43,329 bases of DNA from CAZHAC01 sp964383855 (lineage in GTDB: Bacteria > Chloroflexota > Dormibacteria > Dormibacterales > Dormibacteraceae), in contig CAYLIP010000018.1 of assembly GCA_964383855.1 (NCBI GenBank), positions 1 to 43,329 of the forward strand, in the 5' to 3' direction. Under the pieces are notes generated by a model. The model was not told the origin of the DNA, ran no database searches, and saw only the letters and a program-made list of their open reading frames with translations. Below, piece after piece: positions 14,416 to 23,244 of this stretch; the stretch's first letter is position 1, and the number at the start of each line of letters is the position of its first letter. Position numbers and translations under genes: made by a program.

Positions 14416-15738
14416 CTACGCGCCCGCGACCACCGGCTCCCGCCGGAGCGCGGGAGCCTGCGCCTCCGCCTCACGGCGCCCGGCGAAGACGGCCAGGGCG
14501 GCGGCCACGACCTGAGGATTCCACTGCGTGCCGGCTCCCTTCTCGAGCTCGGCCAGCGCCGCCGACCAGGGCAATGGGCCCCGGTAGGGACGCGCGGTGG
14601 TCATGGCGTCCAGGGAGTCGGCGACGGGTATCACCTGGGCCAGCAGGGGCAGGCCGCCGGCGAGGATGCCGGTGGGGTATCCGCCCCCGGCGAACCGCTC
14701 GTGGTGCGTCAGGACGAGCTCGCGAACCTTGGCGTACTCGCGGAACTCGGCCAGGATCTCGTACCCGATCCGGGGATGAGCCTGCATCTGGCGCTGCTCG
14801 GGGAGGGTCAGCCGCTCGGGCTTGAGAAGCACCGAATCGGGGACGCCGATCTTGCCGAGGTCGTGCACCCTGGCCGCCAGCTCGAGCAGCTCGACCTCCT
14901 CCCGCGAGAGGCCCAGGCGCCGGCCCACCAGCGCCGTGTAAGCCGCGACCCGCTCGGAGTGCTGGTGGGTGTAGGCGTCGCGCCGGTCGACCATCTCAGC
15001 CATCCGCTCCACGGCGCGGATGGTCTGCCGGCTCATCTGCACGGCGCGCTTGAGCGACATGTAGACGATGGCGGTGGGGATGACCATGAGCGCCGGCACC
15101 AGCTCGAACCGGGCGCTGAGCAGGGCTGTCGCGCCGCCGACGGCGTAGAGAACGGCGAAGGGAGCGCCGATCGACTGGTTGGTGACGGCGAAGGACCGCA
15201 GCGGGCTGGTCTTGGTCCGCAGCCCGTCGGCGATGCTGACGAAGGCGATGTTGGCCACGTGCATGGTGCCCGCGGTGGCGGTGAGAGCCAGCAGGGCCTG
15301 GGGAGCCAGCCCGTCGGCGATGCGGTACCCGGACAGGGCCAGCACGGCTGCCCCGGCGAGGACGGCCAGGTAGCTGGAGGCGGCATTGAACGCGAGCGTG
15401 GCGGCGACCCGGTGGAAAGGCGGGGCGCGGCGCGCCGCGCGGGTGCGGAGGGAGACCGAGATCAGCGTGCTGGCGACGTCGGCGGCAGCCACCGCGGCGG
15501 CCGCCTGGAGCGCCGGCAGGATCAGGACCGCGGCGAAGAAGACGGCGGCCGCGGCGCTGACCTTGGTCGTCAGCGAGACGTGAAGCGGGAACTGCTCGGC
15601 GGCGGTGCCGAGGACGACGATCAGTGCGAGCTCAGCCCACTCGATGTGGTGTCCGGGCTGGAATGCGCTGCCGGCGGCGGCCGCCACCAGCGCCGTGACC
15701 ACGACGGCCGCCCGGTAGAGCTCGAGGCGCGGGGCCAT
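14416..15738 (-). CDS. Membrane-anchored HD-GYP domain phosphodiesterase
   Basis: A 440-residue protein. Residues ~1-230 hold about six hydrophobic segments (for example LVAAAAGSAF and FAVLYAVGGATALLSA). The cytoplasmic HD-GYP domain (about 250-420) contains HSERVAAYT, the HD pair in VHDLGKIGVPD, HHERFAGGGYPTG and VADSLDAMTTARPYR. HD-GYP enzymes typically hydrolyse cyclic di-GMP. The usual Asp before the GYP loop (HHExxDGxGYP) is Ala here, though GYP itself and the HD pair are intact, so activity is likely but not certain. It starts 7 nt after the secreted-protein gene upstream, so the membrane domain may sense an envelope signal. Confidence 0.87.
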   Translation of the reverse strand: MAPRLELYRAAVVVTALVAAAAGSAFQPGHHIEWAELALIVVLGTAAEQFPLHVSLTTKVSAAAAVFFAAVLILPALQAAAAVAAADVASTLISVSLRTRAARRAPPFHRVAATLAFNAASSYLAVLAGAAVLALSGYRIADGLAPQALLALTATAGTMHVANIAFVSIADGLRTKTSPLRSFAVTNQSIGAPFAVLYAVGGATALLSARFELVPALMVIPTAIVYMSLKRAVQMSRQTIRAVERMAEMVDRRDAYTHQHSERVAAYTALVGRRLGLSREEVELLELAARVHDLGKIGVPDSVLLKPERLTLPEQRQMQAHPRIGYEILAEFREYAKVRELVLTHHERFAGGGYPTGILAGGLPLLAQVIPVADSLDAMTTARPYRGPLPWSAALAELEKGAGTQWNPQVVAAALAVFAGRREAEAQAPALRREPVVAGA

Positions 15739-15745
15739 GGCTCCC

Positions 15746-16144
15746 TCAGGTGACGTCGAGGCGGAACTTGAGGTGGGTCGTCGAGCCGCTCGTGCCCGGT
15801 TTGGAGGCCAGCGTGGTTCCCGTCCCGAGAGGCCCGGTGCTGACCATGTCGTCGGTGGAGAACGCGAACAGCATGCCGGCGGGCACGGTGATGGCGACGT
15901 CGACGTCGGTCACCGGCCGGCCATGGTCATAGCCCCGGGTGGCGGTGTAGGACTCGACCGGCAGGCCGATGTTCAGCGGGCTCGCCGTCCAGACGCTGTC
16001 GTAGACGGGGACGACGTTGCCGTCAGGCGTCACGATCAGGACCAACGGGTCCCAGTCGCAGTAGGTGGCCCACGCGCCCGCGGGCACGATGGAAAGCGTG
16101 GCGGCGACGACGGCTGTGGCGGCAGCCAGAATTACCCTTCGCAC
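15746..16144 (-). CDS. Predicted secreted protein of unknown function
   Basis: A 132-residue protein with a clear Sec signal peptide: basic start (VRR), hydrophobic core LAAATAVVAATLSIV, and an AWA cleavage site near residue 26. The mature part is beta-strand-like (YCDWDPLVLIVTPDGNVVPV, VDVAITVPAGMLFAF) with one cysteine. No family is recognised. The GTG start at 16142-16144 is chosen over longer in-frame options because GGGAGGGG lies 9 nt upstream and the signal peptide then starts correctly. It is 7 nt upstream of the HD-GYP gene, so the two are one unit. Confidence 0.72.
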   Translation of the reverse strand: MRRVILAAATAVVAATLSIVPAGAWATYCDWDPLVLIVTPDGNVVPVYDSVWTASPLNIGLPVESYTATRGYDHGRPVTDVDVAITVPAGMLFAFSTDDMVSTGPLGTGTTLASKPGTSGSTTHLKFRLDVT

Positions 16145-16170
16145 GGTGACATTCCCCTCCCTCAATTGCC

Positions 16171-16210
16171 GCGGCCGGCCGCAGCTCCGGAGCGCAGACG
16201 CTATCTGCGC
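16171..16210. promoter_or_regulatory. Two dyad-symmetric sites in the divergent promoter region
   Basis: GCGGCCGGCCGC (16171-16182) is a perfect 12-bp palindrome. GCGCAGA-cgcta-TCTGCGC (16192-16210) is a perfect 7-bp inverted repeat with a 5-nt spacer. Both lie in the 106-nt space between the secreted-protein gene and the acetamidase gene, where operators for either direction would sit. Palindromic GC-rich words also arise by chance in such DNA, so the second site is the better candidate. Confidence 0.35.
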
Positions 16211-16250
16211 CCATGTGCAAGGGGAATCAAGGAGTGGTAAATGCTTGTGA

Positions 16251-17201
16251 ATGCCAGGTAATCGCATTCGCCTCGAGCCTGGCGAGCAGACTCTGAAGGA
16301 CTGCTTCGACCGCTCCCACCGGCCCGTCGCCGTCGTCGAAGCCGGAGAAGCCGTGAGCTACCGCCTGCTGGATGCGGGCTGGAGCCTGACCCCGATGCCG
16401 GCGCCAGGCGTCCATGGGCGGCGGTGGCTCGACCGCAACCGGTTCGAGGGCCACGCGCTGATCGGGCCGGTCCAGGTCCGGGGCACGCGGCCGGGTGACG
16501 CCCTGGAGGTGCGGATCGAGCGCATCCGGCCGGCCGAGTGGGGTTGGACCCGCGCCGGCGGCATCGACGTCGACCTCTACCGGCGCCTGGGCGTGGCCTC
16601 GGGGGTGCACTGGCAGCTCTGGTCGATCGATGCCGGTCGCGGGGTGGCCGTCGACCAGGCCGGCCGCTCGGTGCGCATCGCCCCCTTCCTCGGCGTCATG
16701 GGCAACGCCCCGGCGGCGCCGGGAAGGCACTCGACCACGCCGCCTCGCCGGGTGGGCGGCAACCTCGACCTCAGGGAGCTGACCGAGGGCAGCACGCTCT
16801 TCCTTCCGGTCGAGGTCGAGGGCGCGCTCTTCTACTGCGGCGACGGGCATGCCGCCCAGGGCGACGGCGAGGTGGCGGGCACCGCCATCGAGTGCCCGAT
16901 GCAGGACGTGCGGCTCAGCTTCCGGCCTCGCAGGGACCTGCGGCTGACAACGCCACTCGCCCGTACGGCTGGAGCCTGGATCGCGATCGGGTGCGCCGGC
17001 TCCGTCGACGAGGCCGTCTTCATCGCGCTCAACGCCATGCTCGACCTCATGGTCGAGCGCCTGGGTGTGGACCGGGCCGAGGCACTGGCACTGGCCAGCG
17101 CCTGCGTCGATCTCCGGGTGACGCAGGTCGTCAACATGGCCTGCGGCGCGCACGCGATCCTGCGCGACGACGCCCTGCTCATCCCCGACCCGGCCGGATA
17201 G
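16251..17201 (+). CDS. Acetamidase/formamidase family protein
   Basis: A 316-residue member of the FmdA/AmdA amidohydrolase family, which releases ammonia from short amides such as formamide or acetamide. The diagnostic run is GNLDLRELTEGSTLFLPV followed by YCGDGHAAQGDGEVAGTAIE, which holds the metal- and substrate-binding residues. The C terminus (DLRVTQVVNMACGAHAIL) also fits. ATG 16251 is used because upstream in-frame codons hit a stop at once; AAGGAG (16229-16234) is 16 nt away, unusually far. Formamide is a possible product of histidine breakdown, but a link to the ftcD unit is only speculation. Confidence 0.88.
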   Translation: MPGNRIRLEPGEQTLKDCFDRSHRPVAVVEAGEAVSYRLLDAGWSLTPMPAPGVHGRRWLDRNRFEGHALIGPVQVRGTRPGDALEVRIERIRPAEWGWTRAGGIDVDLYRRLGVASGVHWQLWSIDAGRGVAVDQAGRSVRIAPFLGVMGNAPAAPGRHSTTPPRRVGGNLDLRELTEGSTLFLPVEVEGALFYCGDGHAAQGDGEVAGTAIECPMQDVRLSFRPRRDLRLTTPLARTAGAWIAIGCAGSVDEAVFIALNAMLDLMVERLGVDRAEALALASACVDLRVTQVVNMACGAHAILRDDALLIPDPAG

Positions 17202-17324
17202 GCGGAGGCGGTCCCGGCCCGCAGCGGCTCCAGGTCAGCCCTCCCCAGCGAGCCCCGGGGTCTCGTGGCCGGCCCGGTTGTACGTCACGGTATTGCGGGG
17301 ACATGTGGATAAAGGCGACAGCTG

Positions 17325-17333
17325 TGCTATAAC
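17325..17333 (+). promoter_or_regulatory. Extended -10 promoter element for the MCE operon
   Basis: TGCTATAAC combines the TGn extension with TATAAC, five of six matches to the -10 consensus, 71 nt before the first permease start. The -35 region (GTGGAT at 17 nt) is poor, as is common with extended -10 promoters. This is the only good promoter-like site between the acetamidase gene and the 11.8-kb operon. Confidence 0.45.
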
Positions 17334-17404
17334 GTCTTGACGGTACTTAACCTTCGTGTTACCTAAATGACGACTGGCCGGCTTTCTAGGGGAGTGTGCT
17401 GTAG

Positions 17405-18184
17405 ATGATCGCAAGAGCCCGGGGATCCCTTGCCGGCGTCGGCGAGCTGACCCTGCTCTTCGGCGCCGCCCTGCGTGGCTCCATGCGGCGGCCCTTCTAC
17501 TGGCAGGAGTTCCTCGAGCAGTGCCGCTTCATCATGACCGCCAACTTCATCCCGCTGCTGCTCACCGGGATGGGCTTCGGCACCATCGTCGCCCTCGAGG
17601 CCGGTGACTTCTTCAAGGCGGCCAGCGCCCAGTACCGGCTGGGCGGGTTCACCGTCATGTCGAACATCCGCGAGTTCAGCCCGGTCGCGACCGGCCTCAT
17701 GATCGCCGCCGTCTCCGGCACCGCGATCGTCGCCGACCTCGGAGCGCGCCAGGTCCGCCAGGAGCTGGAGGCTCTGAGCGTGATGGGCCTCTCCAACGTC
17801 CTTTTCGTGGTCGTCCCGCGCGCCCTCGCCCTGATGGTCATGACCGCCCTCTACAACTTTCCGATGATCGTCTTCACGATGGTCGCCAGCTACCTGGTGG
17901 GCATCACCGTGGTGGGGGTCGACTCGGGGGGCTTCATGGCTTCCTTCTTCACCCAGGGGACGGTCGTCGACGTCATCGGCGGCGAGATCAAGTGCGTCGT
18001 CTTCGGCGCCATCGTGGCTGCCATCTGCATCTACAAAGGCATCTCGGCCCGGGGCGGCGCCGAGGGAGTGGCCAGGGCCGTCCACTCGTCTGTGATCTGG
18101 TGCTTCGTGGCCATCCAGGCCTTCGAGTACCTCTACACCCCGACCGTCCTCGCCCTCTTCCACAGCCAGATCACGCTGCGCTGA
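17405..18184 (+). CDS. MlaE/YrbE family ABC permease (first of pair)
   Basis: A 259-residue MlaE-type permease, one of the two integral subunits of an MCE lipid-transport ABC system. It has about five hydrophobic segments. The coupling region with the conserved glutamate (QELEALSVMGL, about 119-129) corresponds to the EQ-loop-like motif of MlaE proteins. ATG 17405 follows AGGGGAG with a 10-nt spacing, a good ribosome-binding site. It is the first gene of the operon; the second permease starts 2 nt after its stop. Confidence 0.93.
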   Translation: MIARARGSLAGVGELTLLFGAALRGSMRRPFYWQEFLEQCRFIMTANFIPLLLTGMGFGTIVALEAGDFFKAASAQYRLGGFTVMSNIREFSPVATGLMIAAVSGTAIVADLGARQVRQELEALSVMGLSNVLFVVVPRALALMVMTALYNFPMIVFTMVASYLVGITVVGVDSGGFMASFFTQGTVVDVIGGEIKCVVFGAIVAAICIYKGISARGGAEGVARAVHSSVIWCFVAIQAFEYLYTPTVLALFHSQITLR

Positions 18185-18186
18185 CC

Positions 18187-19032
18187 ATGGCCGCGACCGC
18201 CCCCCCGATCAAGCAGCCCACCCCGAAACTGGCCACTGAGACGCCCTTCTGGGCGCCCGGCCTCGGCATCTTCGAGGTGCTGGGCGAGATCCTGGTCTTT
18301 GCCGCCCGCGCCCTGGCGCAGTTCCCGCGGGCCCTCCGCTACCCCGGAGAGGTGTGGTGGTACGCCGCCTTTCTGGCCATCTCGAGCACACCGGTGGCGC
18401 TCGTCATCACCTACTTCAGCGGCTCCGAGTGCTCGGTCGAGGCCTACTTCTCGCTGCACCAGCTGGGCGGCGCCGAGTCGCTGGCGGGCGTCTTCAACGC
18501 GCTCTGCGACATGCGCGAGATCACCCCGCTCTTCTTCGGGTTCGCGATCGGGGCCAAGGTGGGCTGCGGGATCGTCGCCGAGCTGGGCACCATGCGCATC
18601 AACGAGGAGATCGACGCCCTGGAGACGATGGGCGTGCCCAGCATCCCGTACCTGGTCTCGACCCGGATGCTGGCCGCGATCCTGGTCATGCCGCTGATGT
18701 ACGTCCTCAGCCTGGCCGCCAGCTTCCTGGCCAGCTGGATCGTCCAGCACTTCCAGATCGGCCTCGTCTCCGACGGCATCTACTTCAGCTACTTCTGGCG
18801 GTACACCAACCTCCAGGACCTCGCCTTCTCGATGATCAAGGCGATCACCTTCGCCTTCACCATCGTCTGTGTCGCCGTCTACTACGGCTACCACGTGACC
18901 GGCGGCGCCGTCGGCATCGGCCGGGCCGTGGCCAAGACGATGGCCGTCTCCCTGGTCATGACCGTCGTCTTCAACGCGGTCCTGACGCAGGTCTTCTGGG
19001 GGCAGAACCCCAACCTCCCGATCCCAACCTAG
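18187..19032 (+). CDS. MlaE/YrbE family ABC permease (second of pair)
   Basis: A 281-residue MlaE-type permease paired with the preceding one; actinobacterial MCE operons likewise carry two (YrbEA and YrbEB). The family signature EIDALETMGVP sits near residue 140, after MRINE. The N-terminal ~25 residues are Pro/Thr-rich and cytoplasmic. About five to six membrane segments follow. ATG 18187 is chosen from the 2-nt spacing to the upstream stop; the frame is open farther upstream only inside the first permease gene. The ATPase gene follows after 8 nt. Confidence 0.93.
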   Translation: MAATAPPIKQPTPKLATETPFWAPGLGIFEVLGEILVFAARALAQFPRALRYPGEVWWYAAFLAISSTPVALVITYFSGSECSVEAYFSLHQLGGAESLAGVFNALCDMREITPLFFGFAIGAKVGCGIVAELGTMRINEEIDALETMGVPSIPYLVSTRMLAAILVMPLMYVLSLAASFLASWIVQHFQIGLVSDGIYFSYFWRYTNLQDLAFSMIKAITFAFTIVCVAVYYGYHVTGGAVGIGRAVAKTMAVSLVMTVVFNAVLTQVFWGQNPNLPIPT

Positions 19033-19040
19033 AGGCAGAA

Positions 19041-19841
19041 ATGGCAGTAATCGAGCACAGCACCAGCCAACCCCGGCCCGACCGGCCGCAGCCGCTGATC
19101 GAGTGTCGCGACGTGCACAAGGCTTTCGGCGGCAACCCCGTGCTGGCCGGCGTCGACTGCCGGATCCCGGAGGGCGAGATCACGGTCATCATGGGCCCCT
19201 CGGGCACCGGCAAGTCGGTGCTGCTGCGCCACTTCGTGGGGCTGCTGATGCCCGACCGCGGCGACGTCGTCGTCGACGGCATGAGCGTCCCCCGGATGAC
19301 CGAGGACGAGCTGCTGGAGCTGCGCCGCAACATGGGGATGCTGTTCCAGGATGGCGCGCTCTTCAGCTCGATGAACCTCTTCGACAACGTCGCCTTCCCG
19401 CTGCGCCAGCACACCAGGAAGAGCGAGTCGGAGATCCGCGAGGTCGTCATCGACCGGCTCAAGGAGGTCGGCCTCGCGGGCGCCGAGAAGAAGATGCCGA
19501 ACGAGCTCTCGGGCGGCATGCGCAAGCGCGCCGGTTTCGCCCGGGCGCTCGTCCTGGAGCCGAAGATCCTGCTCTTCGACGAGCCCGACTCAGGCCTCGA
19601 CCCGGTCCGCACCGCCCTCCTTTGCGAGCTGATCAGGGAGATCCAGCGGCGCTACAGCTCGACCGCGATCGTCATCAGCCACGACACCAAGGCCGTCTTC
19701 GAGGTGGCCGACAACGTCGTGCTCCTGCACGGCGGCAAGGTCGTCGACGAGGGCCCGAAGGAGAAGATCAAGGCCTCCGACAAGGAATTCACCCGGCAGT
19801 TCATCCAGGGCGCGGTCCAGGGGCCGCTGCAGATGGACTGA
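19041..19841 (+). CDS. mlaF: MCE-associated ABC transporter ATPase (MlaF/Mkl type)
   Basis: A 266-residue ABC ATPase that powers the MCE permeases. It shows Walker A GPSGTGKS, the Q-loop in GMLFQDGALFSSMNLFDNVAF (the FSSMN element is typical of the MlaF/Mkl group), signature LSGGMRKR, Walker B ILLFDEPDSGLDP and the switch His in SHD. The start ATG 19041 follows AGAGGC. Having the ATPase inside the operon differs from mycobacteria, where one shared ATPase (MceG) is encoded elsewhere, and resembles proteobacterial mla operons. Confidence 0.95.
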   Translation: MAVIEHSTSQPRPDRPQPLIECRDVHKAFGGNPVLAGVDCRIPEGEITVIMGPSGTGKSVLLRHFVGLLMPDRGDVVVDGMSVPRMTEDELLELRRNMGMLFQDGALFSSMNLFDNVAFPLRQHTRKSESEIREVVIDRLKEVGLAGAEKKMPNELSGGMRKRAGFARALVLEPKILLFDEPDSGLDPVRTALLCELIREIQRRYSSTAIVISHDTKAVFEVADNVVLLHGGKVVDEGPKEKIKASDKEFTRQFIQGAVQGPLQMD

Positions 19842-19850
19842 GGAGACTCC

Positions 19851-20990
19851 ATGCCTTACCTGCTGTACGCCGTCGCCAAGGTGAAGTGGCTGGCCGCCTT
19901 CGGGGCGTTGGTCGGGCTCTCGGTGTTCATCCCGCGCGTGCTCGATCCGGGGACACAGGCCTACACGCTCCAGGTCCCCCTGGAGTCGGCTGCCGGGCTC
20001 TACCCCGGCAGCGACGTCGAGATCGCCGGCGCCAAGGCGGGCCGGATCGACGGCATCCACCTCGAGGGCGGCGTCGCGGTCGCCTCGATCACGGTCGACT
20101 CGCCCTATGCGCCGGTGCACGGAGACGCCTTCGTGAGCCTGCGCCCGAAAAGCCTGCTCGGCGAGAAGTACCTGGCCCTCGACCCGGGCCGGGCGGGCTC
20201 GACGCTGAGCTCGGGCGCCAAGCTGCCGAAAACGCACGTGGCCACGGCGGTCGAGCTGCAGGACGTCTTCAACACCTTCGACCAGCCGACCCGCGACAAG
20301 CTCCAGATCGCGATCGACGAGCTGGGGGGCGGCCTGGCCGGAGAGGGCATGGTGCAGAACCGGGGCATCGCTGCCGGCAGCCAGGACCTGACCGACCTGG
20401 CCGCGGTCGCCGACCAGCTGGCGCAGCGCGATCAGCAGCTGAAGGACGTGATCAGCTCGCTGGGCCAGGTGACCAGCGAGCTGGCGCAGTCCGACCGCCG
20501 CACCCAGCTGGGCGAGCTGATCAAGAACACGGAGGCGCTGATGAAGACGCTGGCCGACCAGGACGCCCAGATCCAGCGCGCCCTGGGCGAGACCAACGCC
20601 GCCCTCAGCCGGACCGACACCGCCCTCTCCGGCACGGGCGGCAACCTCAACAACATCAACCACTCGCTGGCCACGACCGTCCGGGACGCAAGCCAGCTGA
20701 CCGGAGACCTGGGCACCGGCATGGACGTGCTGATGCCGCACCTCGACCAGTTCATCCAGGGCGTCAAGGAAGGCCCGTCGGTCTTCGGCGGGCACGACGC
20801 CAACGGCTACGCGACGCGCATCAGCATCGTGGCCGGGACCGGGACCGTGGGTGTCGGCACCTCCGGTGAGGCCCTGCCCAAGGGCGCCGGACCGGTGCTG
20901 ACGAGCGGCTCGGCCGGGCCCACCGAGAACGACCTGGGCGGCGTGCTCGGCTTCGTTCTCGCCACCCCCGCACCGGGGGGGCAGCCATGA
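19851..20990 (+). CDS. mceA: MCE family protein, operon position A
   Basis: A 379-residue MCE protein. An N-terminal membrane anchor (about residues 8-28) is followed by the MlaD/MCE beta domain (about 38-115: SAAGLYPGSDVEIAGAKAG, LRPKSLLGEKYLAL). A long helical region (about 130-300) is rich in Leu/Gln/Asp heptads and would form the extended tunnel or needle. The C terminus is Gly/Pro-rich. AGGAG lies 5 nt before ATG 19851. Its last codons overlap the next MCE gene by 4 bp (ATGA). Lipid binding is the known role of the family; the ligand here is unknown. Confidence 0.92.
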   Translation: MPYLLYAVAKVKWLAAFGALVGLSVFIPRVLDPGTQAYTLQVPLESAAGLYPGSDVEIAGAKAGRIDGIHLEGGVAVASITVDSPYAPVHGDAFVSLRPKSLLGEKYLALDPGRAGSTLSSGAKLPKTHVATAVELQDVFNTFDQPTRDKLQIAIDELGGGLAGEGMVQNRGIAAGSQDLTDLAAVADQLAQRDQQLKDVISSLGQVTSELAQSDRRTQLGELIKNTEALMKTLADQDAQIQRALGETNAALSRTDTALSGTGGNLNNINHSLATTVRDASQLTGDLGTGMDVLMPHLDQFIQGVKEGPSVFGGHDANGYATRISIVAGTGTVGVGTSGEALPKGAGPVLTSGSAGPTENDLGGVLGFVLATPAPGGQP

Positions 20991-22066
20991 GGAGCAAGCG
21001 CAACCTTCCCATCTTCATCGGCTATGCCCTGGTCAGCCTGCTCGTGCTCGGCTACCTGGCGACCCAGATGGGTGGCGAGTTCTTCTTCGACCACCCCTAC
21101 TCGGTGAAGGCGCAGTTCTCGAGCGCCGCCGAGCTTGTCTCGGGCGACGACGTCACGATCGCCGGACTCCGGGTGGGCAAGGTGGACTGGCTGCGGCCCA
21201 GCCCCGGCGGGGGCGCCGAGGCGCAGCTGGCCATCCACAGCGCATACGCGCCGCTCTTCCGGGACGCCCGCGCCGTGGTCCAATCGAAGAATCTGCTCGG
21301 CGAGGCGTACGTGGAGCTGAACCGCGGCACCGCCCGGACCGGACCCATGGCCGAGGGCTCGACCATCCCCAAGGCGCGGACCCTGACGCCCGTGGAGGTC
21401 GACCAGATCCTGAGCGCGCTCGACAACAACACCCGCGACCGGCTGGTCCTGGCCATCAACACGCTGGGCGAGGCCACCGCCGGGAACGGCGAGAACATGA
21501 ACGTGTCGGCCGCCGATCTGCGTTCCCTGGCGACCTCGCTCTCCCGGATCGCGACCGCGGTGGCAGCGCAGTCGAGCGACCTGGACACGCTGATCTCGAG
21601 CCTGAGCAAGGTCATGCAAACGCTGGCCGCCTGGCACTCCCAGTTCCGGGCCATGATCGCCGACTGGGACCGCCTGATGGCCGCGCTCGCTCAGCGCGAG
21701 CGAGACCTCCAGGGCACGGTGCGCGAGAACGCGCGCGTCATGACCATCTTCGACCAGGCGCTGGCCGGGAGCGCCGCCTCCGACCTGCATGACGCGATCG
21801 CGCAGGGCCCGCGAGCGATCGACAACGCCAACCACTACCTTGACGACGCCAACGTCGTCTATCCGCGCCTGGCCGACAACGCCAGCTCGGTCGCCGGCCT
21901 CTTCTACGAGCTGGCGTCCGTGATGAGCGGGATAGATCCGCAGTCCGGGCAGCACATGTGGCGCGTCTACGTCGTGCAGGACAACCCATACGCGGCCAGC
22001 ATCCCCTGCGATCCCTACATGACCGCCTGCGGACCGGATGGCGGACCGCTCAAGGGTGGCAGGTGA
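20987..22066 (+). CDS. mceB: MCE family protein, operon position B
   Basis: A 359-residue MCE protein with an N-terminal anchor (about residues 6-24) and an MCE domain with SAAELVSGDDVTIAGLRVGKV and VQSKNLLGEAYVEL. A helical stalk follows. The C-terminal tail holds two cysteines eight residues apart (CDPYMTAC), which could form a disulfide outside the membrane. It overlaps the previous gene by 4 bp and the next by 1 bp (TGATG), indicating tight translational coupling. Confidence 0.92.
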   Translation: MRSKRNLPIFIGYALVSLLVLGYLATQMGGEFFFDHPYSVKAQFSSAAELVSGDDVTIAGLRVGKVDWLRPSPGGGAEAQLAIHSAYAPLFRDARAVVQSKNLLGEAYVELNRGTARTGPMAEGSTIPKARTLTPVEVDQILSALDNNTRDRLVLAINTLGEATAGNGENMNVSAADLRSLATSLSRIATAVAAQSSDLDTLISSLSKVMQTLAAWHSQFRAMIADWDRLMAALAQRERDLQGTVRENARVMTIFDQALAGSAASDLHDAIAQGPRAIDNANHYLDDANVVYPRLADNASSVAGLFYELASVMSGIDPQSGQHMWRVYVVQDNPYAASIPCDPYMTACGPDGGPLKGGR

Positions 22067-23244
22067 TGACGCGACGCACCGTGACCAGCATCGTGATGGT
22101 GTCCGCCTTCTCGGCCATCTGCCTGCTGGGCATCTCCTTTCTCGCCATCGGACTCGGCCTGGAGGTCCCGGGCAAGGGCGGCTGGGCCCTGTCCGCGAAC
22201 TTCTCGGCCGCCGAGGGCCTGGTCACCCAGGCCGACGTCGACGTCTCCGGCGTCAAGGTCGGCCGCGTGGTCGGCATCCGGCACGCCGATGACGGCGGCA
22301 CCCTCGTCGAGATGCGCATCAACGACGACATCCATCTCCGGAAGGACGTGCGGGCGGTGGTGCGGCCGAAGAGCCAGCTCGGCGAGAAGTACGTGCTCCT
22401 CGTCCGCAACCGGGAGAGCAGGGCACCCGAGGCGCCCGCCGGCTACGTGATCCCGCGCCGGCAGACGGGCTCGGCGGTCGAGATCGACGACGTCCTCCAG
22501 AAGATGGATCCCCAGGCCCGAGCCGCCTTCACGACCACCCTGCGCCAGCTCGGAGTGGCGGTCGAGGGCCAGGCCGCCAACATCAACACCTCGCTGCCGC
22601 CGCTGGCCGACACGGCGGCCAACTTCCGTCCGCTGGCCGAGACCGCCGATGCCCGCCAGCAGAACATCGACCACATCCTGACCGACCTCAACACGATCAT
22701 GCAGGCGCTCGCCGACGAGCAGGATGCGCTGGGGCAGATCGTCGACAGCGGCAACACCGCCTTCGGCGCCATGGCGCGCCGCGACCAGGACCTGGCCGGG
22801 ACCATCCGGCAGGCGGACGCTCTGTTCACCTCGCTCGACACCACCTTCGCCGACCTCACCCCGGCCGACCGGGCCAGCCTGGAGAAGGCGCCACCCACGA
22901 TCCAGACCGGCCGCAACCTGCTGGCGCTGACCAACCCCGACATCGATCGCTTCCTGCCCGAGCTGCTGCTGGCCCAGGTCAACTACCCGAGCAACCAGCT
23001 CAACGTGACCAGCCCGGAGGCCCTCGCCCTCGCCTACGAGTGGGAGTCGGCGTTCGCCCAGCGGGACCTCCGCGGCAACTCGTTCCGGTTCACCAACATC
23101 AACGACTTCCAGCCCTCCAATGCCAGGCCGGCGGCGCCCGCTCCAGGCGCCCCGGGCACCTCAGCACTGCAGCCGGGCGGAGGCTCCGCCGGTGACCAGC
23201 AGACCTCCGGCGCCGTCCAGTTCCTGTTGGGGAGCGCGCCATGA
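22066..23244 (+). CDS. mceC: MCE family protein, operon position C
   Basis: A 392-residue MCE protein: N-terminal anchor (about 6-32), then the MCE domain (FSAAEGLVTQADVDVSGVKV, VRPKSQLGEKYVLL), then a helical region. The last ~60 residues are Ala/Pro/Gly-rich and probably disordered. The ATG overlaps the preceding TGA by one base (22066); upstream in-frame codons fall within mceB and are not MCE-like. It overlaps the next gene by 4 bp. Confidence 0.92.
   Translation: MTRRTVTSIVMVSAFSAICLLGISFLAIGLGLEVPGKGGWALSANFSAAEGLVTQADVDVSGVKVGRVVGIRHADDGGTLVEMRINDDIHLRKDVRAVVRPKSQLGEKYVLLVRNRESRAPEAPAGYVIPRRQTGSAVEIDDVLQKMDPQARAAFTTTLRQLGVAVEGQAANINTSLPPLADTAANFRPLAETADARQQNIDHILTDLNTIMQALADEQDALGQIVDSGNTAFGAMARRDQDLAGTIRQADALFTSLDTTFADLTPADRASLEKAPPTIQTGRNLLALTNPDIDRFLPELLLAQVNYPSNQLNVTSPEALALAYEWESAFAQRDLRGNSFRFTNINDFQPSNARPAAPAPGAPGTSALQPGGGSAGDQQTSGAVQFLLGSAP

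Noticed and set aside
16213..16296. Short frame starting at ATG 16213 before the acetamidase gene
   Set aside because: It has no ribosome-binding site at proper distance and overlaps the acetamidase start in another frame, with no recognisable features.
17337..17365. TTGACG, 17-nt spacer, TACCTA as the MCE operon promoter
   Set aside because: The -35 is good but the -10 matches only two of six bases. The extended -10 at 17325-17333 is stronger, though a second start cannot be excluded.
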